Position numbers and translations under genes: made by a program. The notes under the pieces were generated by a model that was given only the letters and a program-made list of their open reading frames with translations, ran no database searches and had not been told where the DNA came from. From the NCBI GenBank assembly GCA_025435555.1, contig JAIWWG010000045.1, positions 186,001 through 250,000 on the forward strand: a DNA stretch of 64,000 nt. Direction: 5' to 3'. Shown piece after piece: positions 46,039 to 57,022 of the stretch. Origin of the DNA: Chytriomyces cf. hyalinus JEL632. Lineage: Eukaryota > Chytridiomycota > Chytridiomycetes > Chytridiales > Chytriomycetaceae. How positions within the stretch are numbered: the stretch's first letter is position 1; the number at the start of each line of letters is the position of its first letter.

Positions 46039-46125
46039 GCATCAAAACGCAAACATTAAAATAAAGCATTTTTCAAGGTATACTGATCAGCTGTGTTTGT
46101 TGAGCATTTTTGAAAAGAACCTTTT

Positions 46126-47306
46126 TTATTGGGGTGGCTGCTGCTTCCATCCACTTCGATTTGGTTTTGGCGTTGGCTTTGCCTCCTTTTCTTTGAGCGC
46201 TTTTTCCGCGTTTGCATCAAGAGCATCTTTCTCTTTGAGTGCATTCTCCTTTTTGACAGCAGCAAGAGCCGCTTTCACGAAGGGAGGCACATAGTCTGCT
46301 GCGCTCTCAGTCTTGCGAGTTGCAGCCTTGGGCTCTGTTTCCTCCTCCAAGTCTGCACGCCTCAACGTTGCTCGCTTCAAAAACAGTACATCTTTCGCGA
46401 TTCGATCAATTTTTTCCTCATCCGCCAAGTTGGGGTTCAACAAAGCTGTCCTCGTTTGACGATTTTCTTCGGCACGAAGTTGTGCGAGTCGAGCATTTTC
46501 AATTGCGATTGCGCGTTTTTGTTCTTTACGGCGTTCTTGAGTTTCTTTGAGGGCGGCTTTTCGAGCTGCAGTCGTTTCGGGGTCTTTGTCGCGTTTGTTT
46601 CGGCCGGAGCCTTTTTCCTGTTGAGAAAGAAAAGGTGAGGTTGGTGTTTGGGGTTTTGAATCTGTGGATATGTGGATGGGATGGGATACTTACTGCGTGT
46701 CCTTGGAGGCTCTGGTGCGGTTGGAAAGAATGGGAGTTAGAGAATATGTTTGTTTTTTTAGTTGCGAATGTATTCACCTCGAGATGCTTTTTCATTGCGA
46801 CCGAGTATTTATCTTTCAAGGATTTCGCTCTATCTACGTATGGCTGTCGAAGAGAGTGAGCGAATGTGAATCAGCTGCATCATGTTGTCATTGAAAAAAA
46901 AACCACCCACCGCTCTCTTAAGCTTCCCGATTTCGCGGTATTCGTCAATATAGTCCAGATTGACCACAGCTTTGAGATCAAATGCACTCCGCGGTGCAAC
47001 GCCTCTAGTCATATCGACGTTTACGTATCGCTTGTCTGCAAGCCACAGCATGAACGCAGTCGGTGGCCGTTCCGGGCATGGTAAAGGTTGTACTGGTGGC
47101 AGGGTGTTGGGGTCGGGTCTGATTTTGCGGCTGATGTAGCCTTGGCCTGTTGCTGGTTTGATGCGTTTTGGAATGTCGGTGAGGAAGCGGGAGTGGACAG
47201 TCTGAGGCCATTGGTTGGGTGATGGGAATGATATTGTTGTTGTTGCAGTGGCTTTGTAGGCGAGTTGTGTATGCCTTAGAGCTGGAGTGAGGAGTCGTCG
47301 GAGCAT
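46126..47306 (-). CDS. Mitochondrial HMG-box-like protein with charged C-terminal helix
   Basis: Four exons read in frame on the minus strand. The start at 47306 gives 'MLRRLLTPALRHTQLAYKAT', a basic, hydroxylated mitochondrial presequence. 'RPPTAFMLWLADKRY' and, after the first intron, 'PYVDRAKSLKDKYSVAMKKH' look like the two ends of an HMG box, with an atypical insertion between them. An 18-base exon encoding 'SLQGHA' is followed by a Lys/Glu/Ala-rich helix ('RRKEQKRAIAIENARLAQLR') and the C-terminus 'WKQQPPQ'. HMG-box proteins such as Abf2/TFAM compact mitochondrial DNA; a mitoribosome or other organelle role is possible because the box is poorly conserved. Confidence 0.6.
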
Positions 47307-47395
47307 TTTTTGTTCTTTTAAATATTTACTTGCGGGCACATATGCGGTTCAAAGTAAAAACGAATCACATGGTATCTCATTCAATCGACGCAAGC

Positions 47396-47630
47396 CACCA
47401 TGAATCAGTCCATTCTGAATGTCGGGAACACTGTCTATGATGAGCATCACGACTGACAGGTACGTCAAGGCAGCCCCGAAACCCATGGCTGTGATTGGGA
47501 CAGAGTAACCAAAGTAAACCGCGCCTTTTGATGACATTGCTGAGAAGAAGCGTCGAAAAGCACAGTAACGAGATCTCTTGCGGCTTGTGTAGCTTCGGTG
47601 TGTTTGAATTGGAGAGAATGAGGGCCGTGG
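47396..47630 (-). pseudogene. Inverted fragment of the downstream MFS transporter gene
   Basis: The minus strand here matches 58694-58952 of the MFS transporter gene at roughly nine bases in ten by eye. Shared peptide stretches include 'ALILSNSNT', 'SSKGA', 'GYS' and 'LTYLSVVMLI'. The fragment lacks a run of about twenty bases present in the full gene ('ctcgtgttatgcacaaccg') and ends abruptly on both sides. It is a partial, inverted duplicate about 11 kb from its source and cannot encode a transporter. It lies just upstream of the HMG-box gene's start. Confidence 0.8.
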
Positions 47631-47698
47631 GTTCGGAATAAATTACCTGACTTGGGTGGTGCACAAAGTTTTCATTCCCTTCTATTTCTCTTCTTCAA

Positions 47699-48676
47699 AT
47701 GACATCCTCCAACATCTTCAGTCCGTGCCCCGCCGAATGGGATCTGGATGAGCACCAGTTGAGAGGAGCGCTTGCCCGCGCTGACGTTGATACTTCTCAG
47801 CAACAACCAAAACTGCTTCTGTTTCTCCATGCAAAGGACATCCTTGCTCAATGCAGAAGACCCTGGATCATGAAAGCGCGAGCTGCATACTTTGCTGCAT
47901 GGAACTTCTGATGTATCAGTGGCAGGTCGCAACCGCTTGAAAGCAGTGTGGAAGTTGGCGAGAAATCACCCATCTGCTTTCCAATGGACCCAAATTCGTT
48001 CTTTGACTCCTTTGTAGAGTCTCATCCCGAATGGGCTGCTGGAAAGGATGTCTTTGCGGCTCATCGGGATCATCAAAAACGCAGTGGACAAGACCATGCG
48101 CTTGTCGAACGACGGTGGTCTCTGCTACATGCATGCTCCAGTGGTTCTTCAGCACTACCTGGTTGCAATGAACAATGCCGAACCGACATCAATGCTCAAT
48201 GTTGCTGAGTTCCTCAAAAAGAAGATGAACGGAACCAACCCTCATCAACGCATTTGGCATAACGAGGGGTGAGAGTCCGAGGGTTTTCTTGAACGAATCC
48301 TTGCAACGAAACCAGGCCATACTGGAGTTATCTATGCTGGAGTTACCTATGAGCTTGACTTTTGTTGGTGCCGATTTAGTCAGCCTTCTTAAAACCTACG
48401 GACCTGGACTTGTTTCAGGATTTTCTGTCACCCGCGACTTTACTTCTTCCCAATGGCAGCATGTTGGGTATTATGAGGGCTGAAGTCCTTGGGTGCCACG
48501 CAATGGTAGTGATTGGGCAGAAAGGTTGGAGGCACTGTGCGCTACCTGCTTCTGAACTGGTGGACACACAAAGCCTATGTGGAAGTTGACTCGGAATACT
48601 TGCTATCATCGAATGCCACGGTTCAGTTCATTAAACAGAGCAGCACAAATGGGTGGTTTTCAAACCAGTTTTGAGG
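47699..48676 (+). pseudogene. Broken papain-like (C1-type) cysteine protease-like ORF
   Basis: Blocks in order suggest a papain-like domain: 'GGLCYMHAPVVLQHYLVAM' (near 48110-48165), with a Cys in the expected G-x-C-x context, a glycine-rich middle ('YGPGLVSGFSV'), a region around 48495-48520 where the His block 'GxHAMVxIG' would fall, and 'LLNWW' with 'AYVEVDSEYLL' near the end. Related sequences occur in chytrid and oomycete genomes, often next to effector-like genes. No single frame spans the region; it is broken in several places and is probably not functional. The family call is by motif order only. Confidence 0.45.
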
Positions 48677-48982
48677 AGTTGTTTGAGTGCGAGGTTGGAT
48701 TCGATGCCGGTGAAAATTCCGAACCAGAGCGCGCGTCTTAGTGGCATGCCGCAGGGCTTCGGAATTCAGTTGTACCTGTAATACAGCTGCATCGATGAAT
48801 TGCAGTCAAGGTAAAGTATCTCATGGAAACGCAGGTCCAGTTTGCACGTTATGAACGAGTTCTTGCTTTCCCACGCGTCTTTCTGTGCTTTCAGTTGGCA
48901 ATTTCGTTGAATCAACTCGAATAAACATTTATCCCGTGTCCGAAACCAAACAATCTTGCATTTATTTATTTATTCACCAAAA
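48677..48982. other. Intergenic region before Timeless/Tof1
   Basis: About 300 bases without a gene; it should hold the promoter of the following gene. AT-rich 'tttatttatttatt' lies just before the start codon. Confidence 0.5.
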
Positions 48983-50410
48983 ATGGACTCGCAGTTCCAC
49001 ACCCATTTCGAGGAGCAGCGGCTCGCAAGGCAGGACACCGACAGAAACCGCATTCTCAACATATGCACTGCACTTGGCGGTGTCGAAGATGGGAAGTACG
49101 TGGCCGGCGATGAGGCAATGGGTACTTTTGTCTTATTCAACCCCACGTCCGTCATCGTTTGGCCGACGAATTCGCTGACGCATAAACCTTGGATTATTAA
49201 GAATGCCTGCGCGATTTGAAGCGGCTTCTTCGAATGGATAACGATACGCCGGATCGGCGAGTCTTTGCCGTTATGGGCGAATGGAATGTGTTGTCAAGGG
49301 ACCTGGTTCCGCTGTTGATCCATTCTGACGTAAATGACGAAAGGGAGTATAAACGGGCTCTGCTGATAGGTGAGTACATCTTTGGCGTTGTTTAATTTGG
49401 CATCTCATTCTAGAATCTGACAACGGCATCCGCTCTTCAGTTCAACTTCTCGTTCCTCTCACATGGACCACGTCGGACGATGCACATGCGCTATCGCCAG
49501 ACCAGATAACGACGCTCTTGACTTACAAGGATGCGTTTCTCGCGGACAAAGTCGTTGACCAGATCATGCTCGTACTGGTTAAATCTCTGTCGCTTTCGTA
49601 CAGGTATGCGACCTCATCCGCTCAAACCGCATTCTTTTCAATTCACAGACAGTTTGAATTTTGAAACAGAGACCGTTCGGAAAAAGACAACGCGAAGATA
49701 CGACTAATTATTACACTTTTTCGAAACCTGCTCGCAATCAAAGACCCGCAAGTTTCAGCTGCTGCGTCCGCTGAAAACTATTATCGCGCTTCATTACAGG
49801 CAAGTTTATGACACCTGAAACCACAGCAAAGGAAGATGAATCCGAACTTTATTCAACCCACAAAAATAGGAAAAACTGATTGTTGCCTTCAACAAAAGCA
49901 ACGTTTTATCCCTGATTCTCACCTTCGCGGCCTCAATGGACGAAAAAGAGTTTTCTGACTACAACATGCTCGTTCTTGAGATTGTGTTTTTGCTGTTTAA
50001 TAACCGCACTGTCAAGTCGCTCCTTCAGTCCACTCAGGTGCCATCAAAAGCTCTGTGATGCTCTGTCGATTCAATACACATTCTGACGGCCGCTTGTCGC
50101 CTTTCTTTTCAGACTGTGCAATCCGAAACGCTGTCGATGCTTGCGAAAAAGGAACTTTCCGAAAAGGCAGCGCGCCCTCTCGCATCACGACATTCGCGGT
50201 TCGGAGGGACTTTATCCATGAATCTTGGGGTATGTCTTGTGGTTTTTCTGGAGTTAGCTTTCATCTTAACGCGACATGGATGTTCATGTTTTTGTAGAAT
50301 GGCAAGATGGTCAACTTTTTTAGCCCAGCAGCGGCCCTGAAATCGGTGGGAAATGCAATGGACTTGGGAAAAACAACGGGACGTGTGTCGAAAAAGTCAC
50401 AGCAGGTGCT

Positions 50411-50453
<43 letters not shown>

Positions 50454-53400
50454 GACGGTCGAATCGAAAAACTGACATGCGCGCATTGCGAATGCTAGGA
50501 ACCTGTTACGAAAAACGCCATCCGGAACGAAGAAGCGAAAACTGCGCTTAAGGAAACTGCAGATTCATTTTTGGAACATTCCTTCAACTGTGAGATTGCC
50601 TCTGATTTATGATTCTACCGTTACGAAAAAACTAATTTTGTTCCTCCCAACGTAGCTCTGATTTCTTCGGTAAAAGATGACTTTGATAAAGAGCGGCAGC
50701 ATGTGACCGAAGGCGATTTTTACCGCTTTTTATGCGTTGTCAAATTCTTTCTGGAGTATCAAGTCGCAGTTTTAAAGGTGGGGAGATTTTTCTTGGCGGG
50801 GGCAGACGAAGCAGCGAAAATGAACTTTTTTCTTTTAAAGGCAACCGATGCATCAGAACGCGAAAAATTTGACTTTGACACTGTTACCGATTTCATTAAT
50901 GCGCGCAGTATGATGTTTGTCACCAAGCGGATGCAAATCTACGTTGAGGAAAAGGTTGGAGTTGAAATTACTGTTTGATATTCTCCATCGCAGTGCTGAT
51001 TATATCGTATAGAAATGGAAGGAACTGCAAGCTGCGCTCGAGTGTTTGAAACAAATCGTGAGTGTTTTTTATTCACAGTGATGATTTGTTGATCTAAAAC
51101 AACTCTCGACGTGCTCAGCTTGTCACACTTAGCGCAATGGCCGAATCTGAGAATGAAGAATACCGCGACGCGTCGAATAATATCCAAAACAATCTGTACT
51201 ACGAAGCGTATATTATCGAAGCCATTTGTCAATTGTGCAGGCAGTTTACCACGCAATCTTTTGGGTAAGTACGCTATTTTGGAGATGTGATTGTATCCTA
51301 ATCTTGAAATTCAAGGTATCTGCAATCGTTGGTGGAAACTGTCCATATTTTCATGAAGATGCTGGAAAGGTTTTCGAAATCCAAAGAGTTTATGGTTGTT
51401 CGACGGAAGTCTCGGCAGCGTGCTTCCAGCAAAGGAAAGACCCTTGGCAGCAATGAAGGTAAACATCTCAACATCTTGCTTTATGTTGATTTCTGATACA
51501 TTGATGTTCTCCAGCCGCCGTTGTGGATCATTTCGAAGATGTCGAAGATGCGGCGACAGTGAAGAAGAAATGCGTCGAGCACGAATTTCGATTCGAAAAG
51601 ATTGAAATGGTAAGTGCACCCATTTTGACTGCTGAAGCTTGATTCTGACCTTGCCCTGATTGTTGTGAGCAGGATTTTGCAAATGACAATGTCGTTTCTA
51701 CATATTATCAGCTGCTGAAGCATTATAAAGACGTCGAACCGCGATATCTTCATTACGCAACTACACTGCTGCATCGAATCTTTGTCAAATCAAAAATGGA
51801 GCCGTTTTTGTATCGGGTATGAATCAACGGACTTGTTTCGTATGTTTATACAACTCAACTTTATCCACTTTTCGAATCCTTCAGCTATCGCTGTTTGAAC
51901 TTTTCAACCAAATTGTTTCCGACGAGCGCAGAATGGAAGGCTCACGCGAATACAAGGAGTTGAAAGAGTTTATCCGCTACGTCATCAAAAAATTCACGAC
52001 AAAGGCAAAAGAAAACCCGCTGATATTGATTGAGGTGCCACTAGCTTTTTAATTTGTGCTTGCGCCTGCTTGCTGGATGTTCCTTACACTGCTATTTTTG
52101 GGTGGAGTAGATATTGTTCCCTAAAAACCGAGGAGACTGTCGAAGAATTATGTACGGAGCTGACGATGACGTCATGGATGTGCGGGCTGGTGACGACGCT
52201 GGCGAATTTGGCGAGAAAAAAGACCGGCAGCTGATTCCGTTGAGTCGCGTTTTGCGAATTGAATCAATTTTTTTCATTAACGCTGACTGTTTCATCCAGT
52301 TCGGACGATGAATTGGAGATTCAGCGAGGTCTGACGTGGTCCGAAAAGCTGGGAGTTGCAGTGTCAATTCTGATGGAGGGAGGGAAACTCGGAATCATTG
52401 AATGGCTCGAAATTGTGAGGGATTTAAACGATCGATTATGATTGTTTCCTCAAGTTTTTTTTCCAACGCGCCAGACGCTGTCGAATCTTGCAACGAAACG
52501 AATGTTTGAAGAGGAGTCACCAGACGCGAATATTGAAGATTATGATTTGGTCGCAGCAGCGACTGTACCCGACATCCGAATTGCGCTTGAACGAAACAAC
52601 AAAGTGCACTTGCTGTTGGAACTACTTCATGTCAACAAAGTTATCGCGGGAGGTGAGACACGACTGGCTGATGGGTTGGTTCAAAAGAAAACTGACACAC
52701 TGATTGGCGTCGCAGATGCTGACGTCCACTGGCTTGTTTCAAAAGACCGGACGGCAGACAGTATACTAGATGATGTGAAATTCCTGCGAGATGCGATTGA
52801 CAATCCTGTTGACTCGGAGGGGAAACCGTTGCATAAGCTGGTTAAAAAGAAGAAAAAGAAGCCGGCAAAGAAATTGAAACCAAGGGAGACCAGCGACGAC
52901 GATGAAAAAAAGGAAGATGAAACAAAGAAGCGGAAAAAACCTGAAAAGAATATCCAGTCGGCGTTGTCGAAGCAGGTTCGTTTGATTTCCAGAGTATGAC
53001 ACAAATTTAACAAAGTCTTTTCTCGCAGTTTGTTGAGGACTCGGATGACGATGTTGACGATGACGCATTTTTTGAGGCTGAGCGGAAGCGACGCGAAAAG
53101 GCTGCCTCCCTCGCTGGAGGTAGCTCTGACCGTGCATTGACAGATGCCACCAAGAAAAACAGCACCTTGTCAAAAAAGGAAAGCGCAGTCAAACAGAAAC
53201 AATCTAAACCTGCATTAATTCACCCGAAATCGGCATCTTCAGACACGGATGAGGCTGACGCTGAAAATATTGAAATGCCACCAAAAAGGAGGAAAGTCAA
53301 GGATTTGGTGAAACGGCCAATTGAAGGCATGAACAGGCGCGTTGAATCAAGGGAGGAGGACACGGTCATGACACTGCAAACTGATGTCAATGTTGGCTCA

Positions 53401-53685
53401 TCCCTTTTGGATAACGAAGTGCACAAAACGCCGATGGTGTCAGTTGCAAGTCAGGACTTAAAAGTCATTCCGCCGCAACAAACGCCTGCGTCAAAAGGCA
53501 AAAACGTTGGCGCTTTCGCAGACTCTGATGACGAGGAGGAAGTTAACATCAGAATGGAGGAAGACAGTGGGAATTCGGGAGGGCTGGCAGAGGGTGGAGG
53601 AGACTCAATGAGGAATCCTGTCGGGGCGGTTGCATCAGCAAGACCCACCAAAAAGAACGTTATTTTTGATTCCGATTCAGACTGA
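48983..53685 (+). CDS. Timeless/Tof1/Swi1 replication fork protection factor
   Basis: About nineteen exons with 50-80 base introns. The N-terminus matches the TIMELESS domain: 'RILNICTALGGVEDGKYVAG' and 'CLRDLKRLLRMDND', then 'GEWNVLSRDLVPLL' and, later, 'IVAFNKSNVLSLILTFA', 'FNNRTVKSLL' and 'FGGTLSMNLG'. The middle has helical repeats ('KHYKDVEPRYLHYATTLLHR'). The C-terminal third is charged, with Lys-rich and acidic runs and the ending 'RPTKKNVIFDSDSD', consistent with a nuclear, CK2-type phosphorylated tail. Tof1/Swi1 pairs with Csm3/Swi3 at replication forks to stabilise stalled forks and support checkpoint signalling. Exon 1 ends at GCAATGG|GTAC and rejoins at 'ag|AATGCCTG'. One intron contains a 36-base T run. 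Confidence 0.87.
50413..50448 (+). repeat. Poly-T tract in a Timeless intron
   Basis: Thirty-six consecutive T residues lie in an intron between the exons ending near 50408 and starting near 50501. It is a homopolymer on the sense strand and could serve as an extended polypyrimidine tract. Confidence 0.95.
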
Positions 53686-54041
53686 AGCTTGGCTACTGTT
53701 GTGAAATATAAATGTATGAAAAAGTGTCTGGCTTTGTGGCCGCGATTTTGTGGGCTCTTTCAGAAAGGATGCACGCGCTGGTGATGAATGTGTTCTATTC
53801 GGGGTCTTATTATTCTAGGAGCATTTTAAAATATGAACAAGAGATTCAGTTGGGCAGGATATCTTGATGGATGGTCAGGAGTTGGGTGCGGCTTGAGTCA
53901 GATTTTTTATTTTTATTTATTTTGGGTCACATATTGATAGTTCACGGCTGACAAAGTGTTTCACACAAACAGGTCTGTCCTTCCCGCATCCGACCGGGAC
54001 CCATTTGCAAGAACCGAAAACTACCCATCTGAATCCAAAAC
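53686..54041. other. Intergenic region, no gene seen
   Basis: About 356 bases between two plus-strand genes. It contains AT-rich 'ttttttatttttatttatttt' near 53905-53928 and no supported frame. Confidence 0.5.
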
Positions 54042-55195
54042 ATGGCCGTTGACTGGACCATAATCTTCCCGCTTATCGTTGGCGGTCTCATTACATTCCA
54101 AGGCGCAACAAGTACCGTCCTGGGAAGGATCGGCGGCCCTGCCTTTGCAACATGGTTCGTATTCACCGTATCAATCCTGCCAGCCCTCATTCTATTCCTC
54201 GTTGAAACGAAAGCCGGCGCAACCGTAAACTTTGCCCAAGGCGCCGCAAATGCACCGTGGTTCTCATACTTTGGCGGATTCATGGGTCCATTTGTTGTCT
54301 GGTCCGTGCTCACGTGTGTTCCTGAGATTGGAGTGAACCTGTGTTTCTCGATTCAAGTGTCGGCGCAATTGTTCAATGCGTTGTTGTCGCAGCATTTTGG
54401 GATTATTGGGGTCGTGAAGAGGGATACGAGTGTTGGAATGATTGTGGGGTTTACAATGACTGTTGCTGGTGTGGTGGTGATTTTAATTGCGCGGTTAAGG
54501 TCGACTCAACTGGTGCCTGTGAAAGACGCGGAATCATCGACAAGATCGATTAACGCGTCCGAAAGTACGCCCGAGAGTATCGAATTTCTCGCAACCGACG
54601 ATTCTGTTGTACCGGATTCATTGGAAAAGGAACACAGGCAAAATGAGGCACCACCAAAGCCAGCAGCTATCTCGCTCCTCAGATACGGCTTTTGTATCCT
54701 GATAAGTGTCCTTTCTGGGATGGGAGAGTCGATGCAAGCTGGAATGAACTCGACGTTGGGGATGCATTACGGCAGCGCCGGATTTGCAACGTTGATTGTT
54801 GCCTGTGTCTCTTTTGTTCCATGTTCAATTGCGTTTGCGATAGAGTATGTGCGGCGGCCGACCAATTTCAGGAAATTCCGTGCAGGTATTCTATTTTTTT
54901 AACTCCTCATTCTCAAGAAGCACAACTAAAAGTAATCACAACTCCAGAAACACCTTGGTGGTGCTACCCTTGCGGATTCGTGGGATTTGCTGTCGCAACC
55001 ATGTTTTCATACCTACCACAGCGTTTGGACTCTTCAGTACTGATGGGCGCCTTTGTTTGCGCACAGGTCCTGTCGTCTTTAGCTGCAGATCATTTTGGGT
55101 GGATGGAACTTGCAGTAAGTCGTGTGACAATAATGAAGGCATTTGGAGCAACTCTTTTGATTGGCGGAGTGATTGTCATGTCTGTGCTGAATTAG
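54042..55195 (+). CDS. YdcZ-type (DUF606) DMT-superfamily membrane transporter
   Basis: Two exons (54042-54885 and 54948-55195) give 363 residues. The protein is two repeats of a five-helix unit. The first opens 'IIFPLIVGGLITFQGATSTV' and continues with 'GGFMGPFVVWSVLTCVPEIG' and 'SAQLFNALLSQHFG'; the second opens 'SGMGESMQAGMNSTLG', with 'GFVGFAVATMFSYLP' and 'VLSSLAADHFGWM'. Repetition of 'Q(A/G)(G/A)xNSxLG', 'GGFxGxxxVxxxxxxxPxxG' and 'L(S/A)xHFG' is the YdcZ/DUF606 hallmark. Bacterial members are mostly single-unit proteins of about 150 residues; fungal ones are usually fused pairs like this. A Ser/Glu-rich loop separates the halves. The substrate is unknown. Confidence 0.82.
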
Positions 55196-55402
55196 ATTTA
55201 TTAAAAGTACCAGCAATGGACCTCATTGCGTTCAAACACACTGATACTCTCCACACCGTTCAATGGACACAAAACCTAATCATGCCATTCACCAGCGCTC
55301 ATGCGGAGCAATGTATTCCACATTCAAACACTCAAACAACCCCCTTGACAGGACTTCTGATCACTTTCGACGCGTCTCAAACCATCAAAACAAAAAAAAA
55401 GC

Positions 55403-56970
55403 TTACCTTTCAGATGAGGGAAAGAATTGTGCATGCGGGTCTGTCTCAGAAATACCAAGAACAGCGTCCCCAGTAACAGTCAATCCTTTCAATTCAAGCG
55501 CATATTCACAAAGTCTATCATTGAACTTTGCTGGTCCTGTCAAATGAAAAACTGTCACAGGCACCTGGTCAAGATGTGCAAAAGTCGCATGAAGCCTTGA
55601 GAGAAATAAAGTCACGCGTATGCTGGCGATACAAGATTGATAAAACTGATTCACCCCATCATCTCCCTGTTGATTCGAACAAATCCCAGTACTGCTGGAC
55701 ATGTTTCATCCACCCTGCAAAAGACTTGGAAAATATCAAAACTAGCAAGACGGTCCACTTGCGCAAACCTTCAAAATGCATGCCAGCTTCATTAAACACG
55801 TTTCGAAAATCTTCCACCATGAAATCCAAACTGGATTCTTTGAAGCCATGTTTTAAGTCCAGTTTAGATTGGCGGCAGTTTCTGCACGCGCATTTCAAAG
55901 TTGTAATGCCATCGTCGGTTGATTGAGTGATTCCAGAGGAGGATGGCCTCACGCTGACACACACATCCAGATACACCATGTGGTCTTCTCCTCGTCGTCG
56001 AGCGCCTACTGGTATACAGAATAACTCAACTTGGGCGAGACTTGAGTTTATGCTGAAGATCGCTCGATCGTATTCTAGGTTTGGCGGAGTAAACCATTGG
56101 TCACATCTGAGAGAGGAATAATTACAACCCACCTTGCCTCGACAACACTTCAGGAAACGTTGCTTCAATTTGCCTCATGCGCAGCTCATAGCCAGTGTTA
56201 TCGGGCCATGCCATGGTCCTTTTCCGATGATGCAATTCCAATCCAAACTGTTGCACAGACGTAAGATTCAATTCCGTTACCAATCGCTTCACCAGTCCAG
56301 CGTCAAATGGAACCCGCAATTCAACAAGCGACTCAAATAAATCAGGCAGGCGTTGAGCATCTCGCGCCAAGATGCGTTGAATCAGATCCCAATCCCAACC
56401 AATAAAACCCGTAGCGACAGTGAGAATGCGAGAAACAAGGGTATCACTTGAAGGATCCGAGTGGGAGCCACAAGAGATGACGAGTTCTTCAATGTCCAGC
56501 CTGACAGCGCTTTGATGGGCAGAAACAGCAGCATCGGTGCTGGCGGAGATGGACAAGTCATGGCCAATGCGCATTCGATGCGCGAGGGCAACTGCATCTT
56601 CCAGTGCCCATTCGAGAGATTGCAGTTTCACTTTGAGGGAATTTGAAGGAGACGGTTTCGATACAAGAAGGGAAACAAACACACGTGCCGTCGATGCCGC
56701 GAGCGCGTTTTCGAGAGCAGAGAGTTCTAGAGCGGGACCGTAGAGATGCGGGATCTTTGATTGAGGCGCGTATTCTTTGCTCATGTCGCTGCCAGCCCGT
56801 GGCTCGTCCATCGGTGCTAATGCAGTTGCGGATGGGTCTTGTTGGTCCTGGACGTGCGCCTTTCGCGCTCGGAATGCATCCAGCGCTGACTCAGTCACCG
56901 TATTCTTGTAAACTGCACCCACATGGTTCGTCTCGTCAAAGATGTACGAATGTACTACAGAGTTGGACAT
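55403..56970 (-). CDS. Unrecognised protein gene, 3' half uncertain
   Basis: From the ATG at 56970 ('MSNSVVHSYIFDETNHVGAV') the frame runs 282 residues to a stop at 56122. It is a soluble, Ala/Ser/Leu-rich, mostly helical protein with no domain I can name ('WALEDAVALAHRMRIGHDLS', 'FIGWDWDLIQRILARDAQRL'). Coding-like sequence continues downstream in other frames: 'CDQWFTPPNLEYDRAIFSIN' and 'VELFCIPVGARRRGEDHMVY' (56110-55950), and 'VPVTVFHLTGPAKFNDRLCE' (55570-55510), the latter ending at an AG|GTAAGC donor at 55402. A normal-length GT-AG pair could not be found for the first shift (only 22-31 bases fit). Either very short introns or real frame damage is present. It lies head-to-head with the MFS gene, about 50 bases apart. 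Confidence 0.5.
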
Positions 56971-57022
56971 GGGAGATCCAAACAACTGATTTTAAATATT
57001 AAATTTATCTGAATTCTCACAA

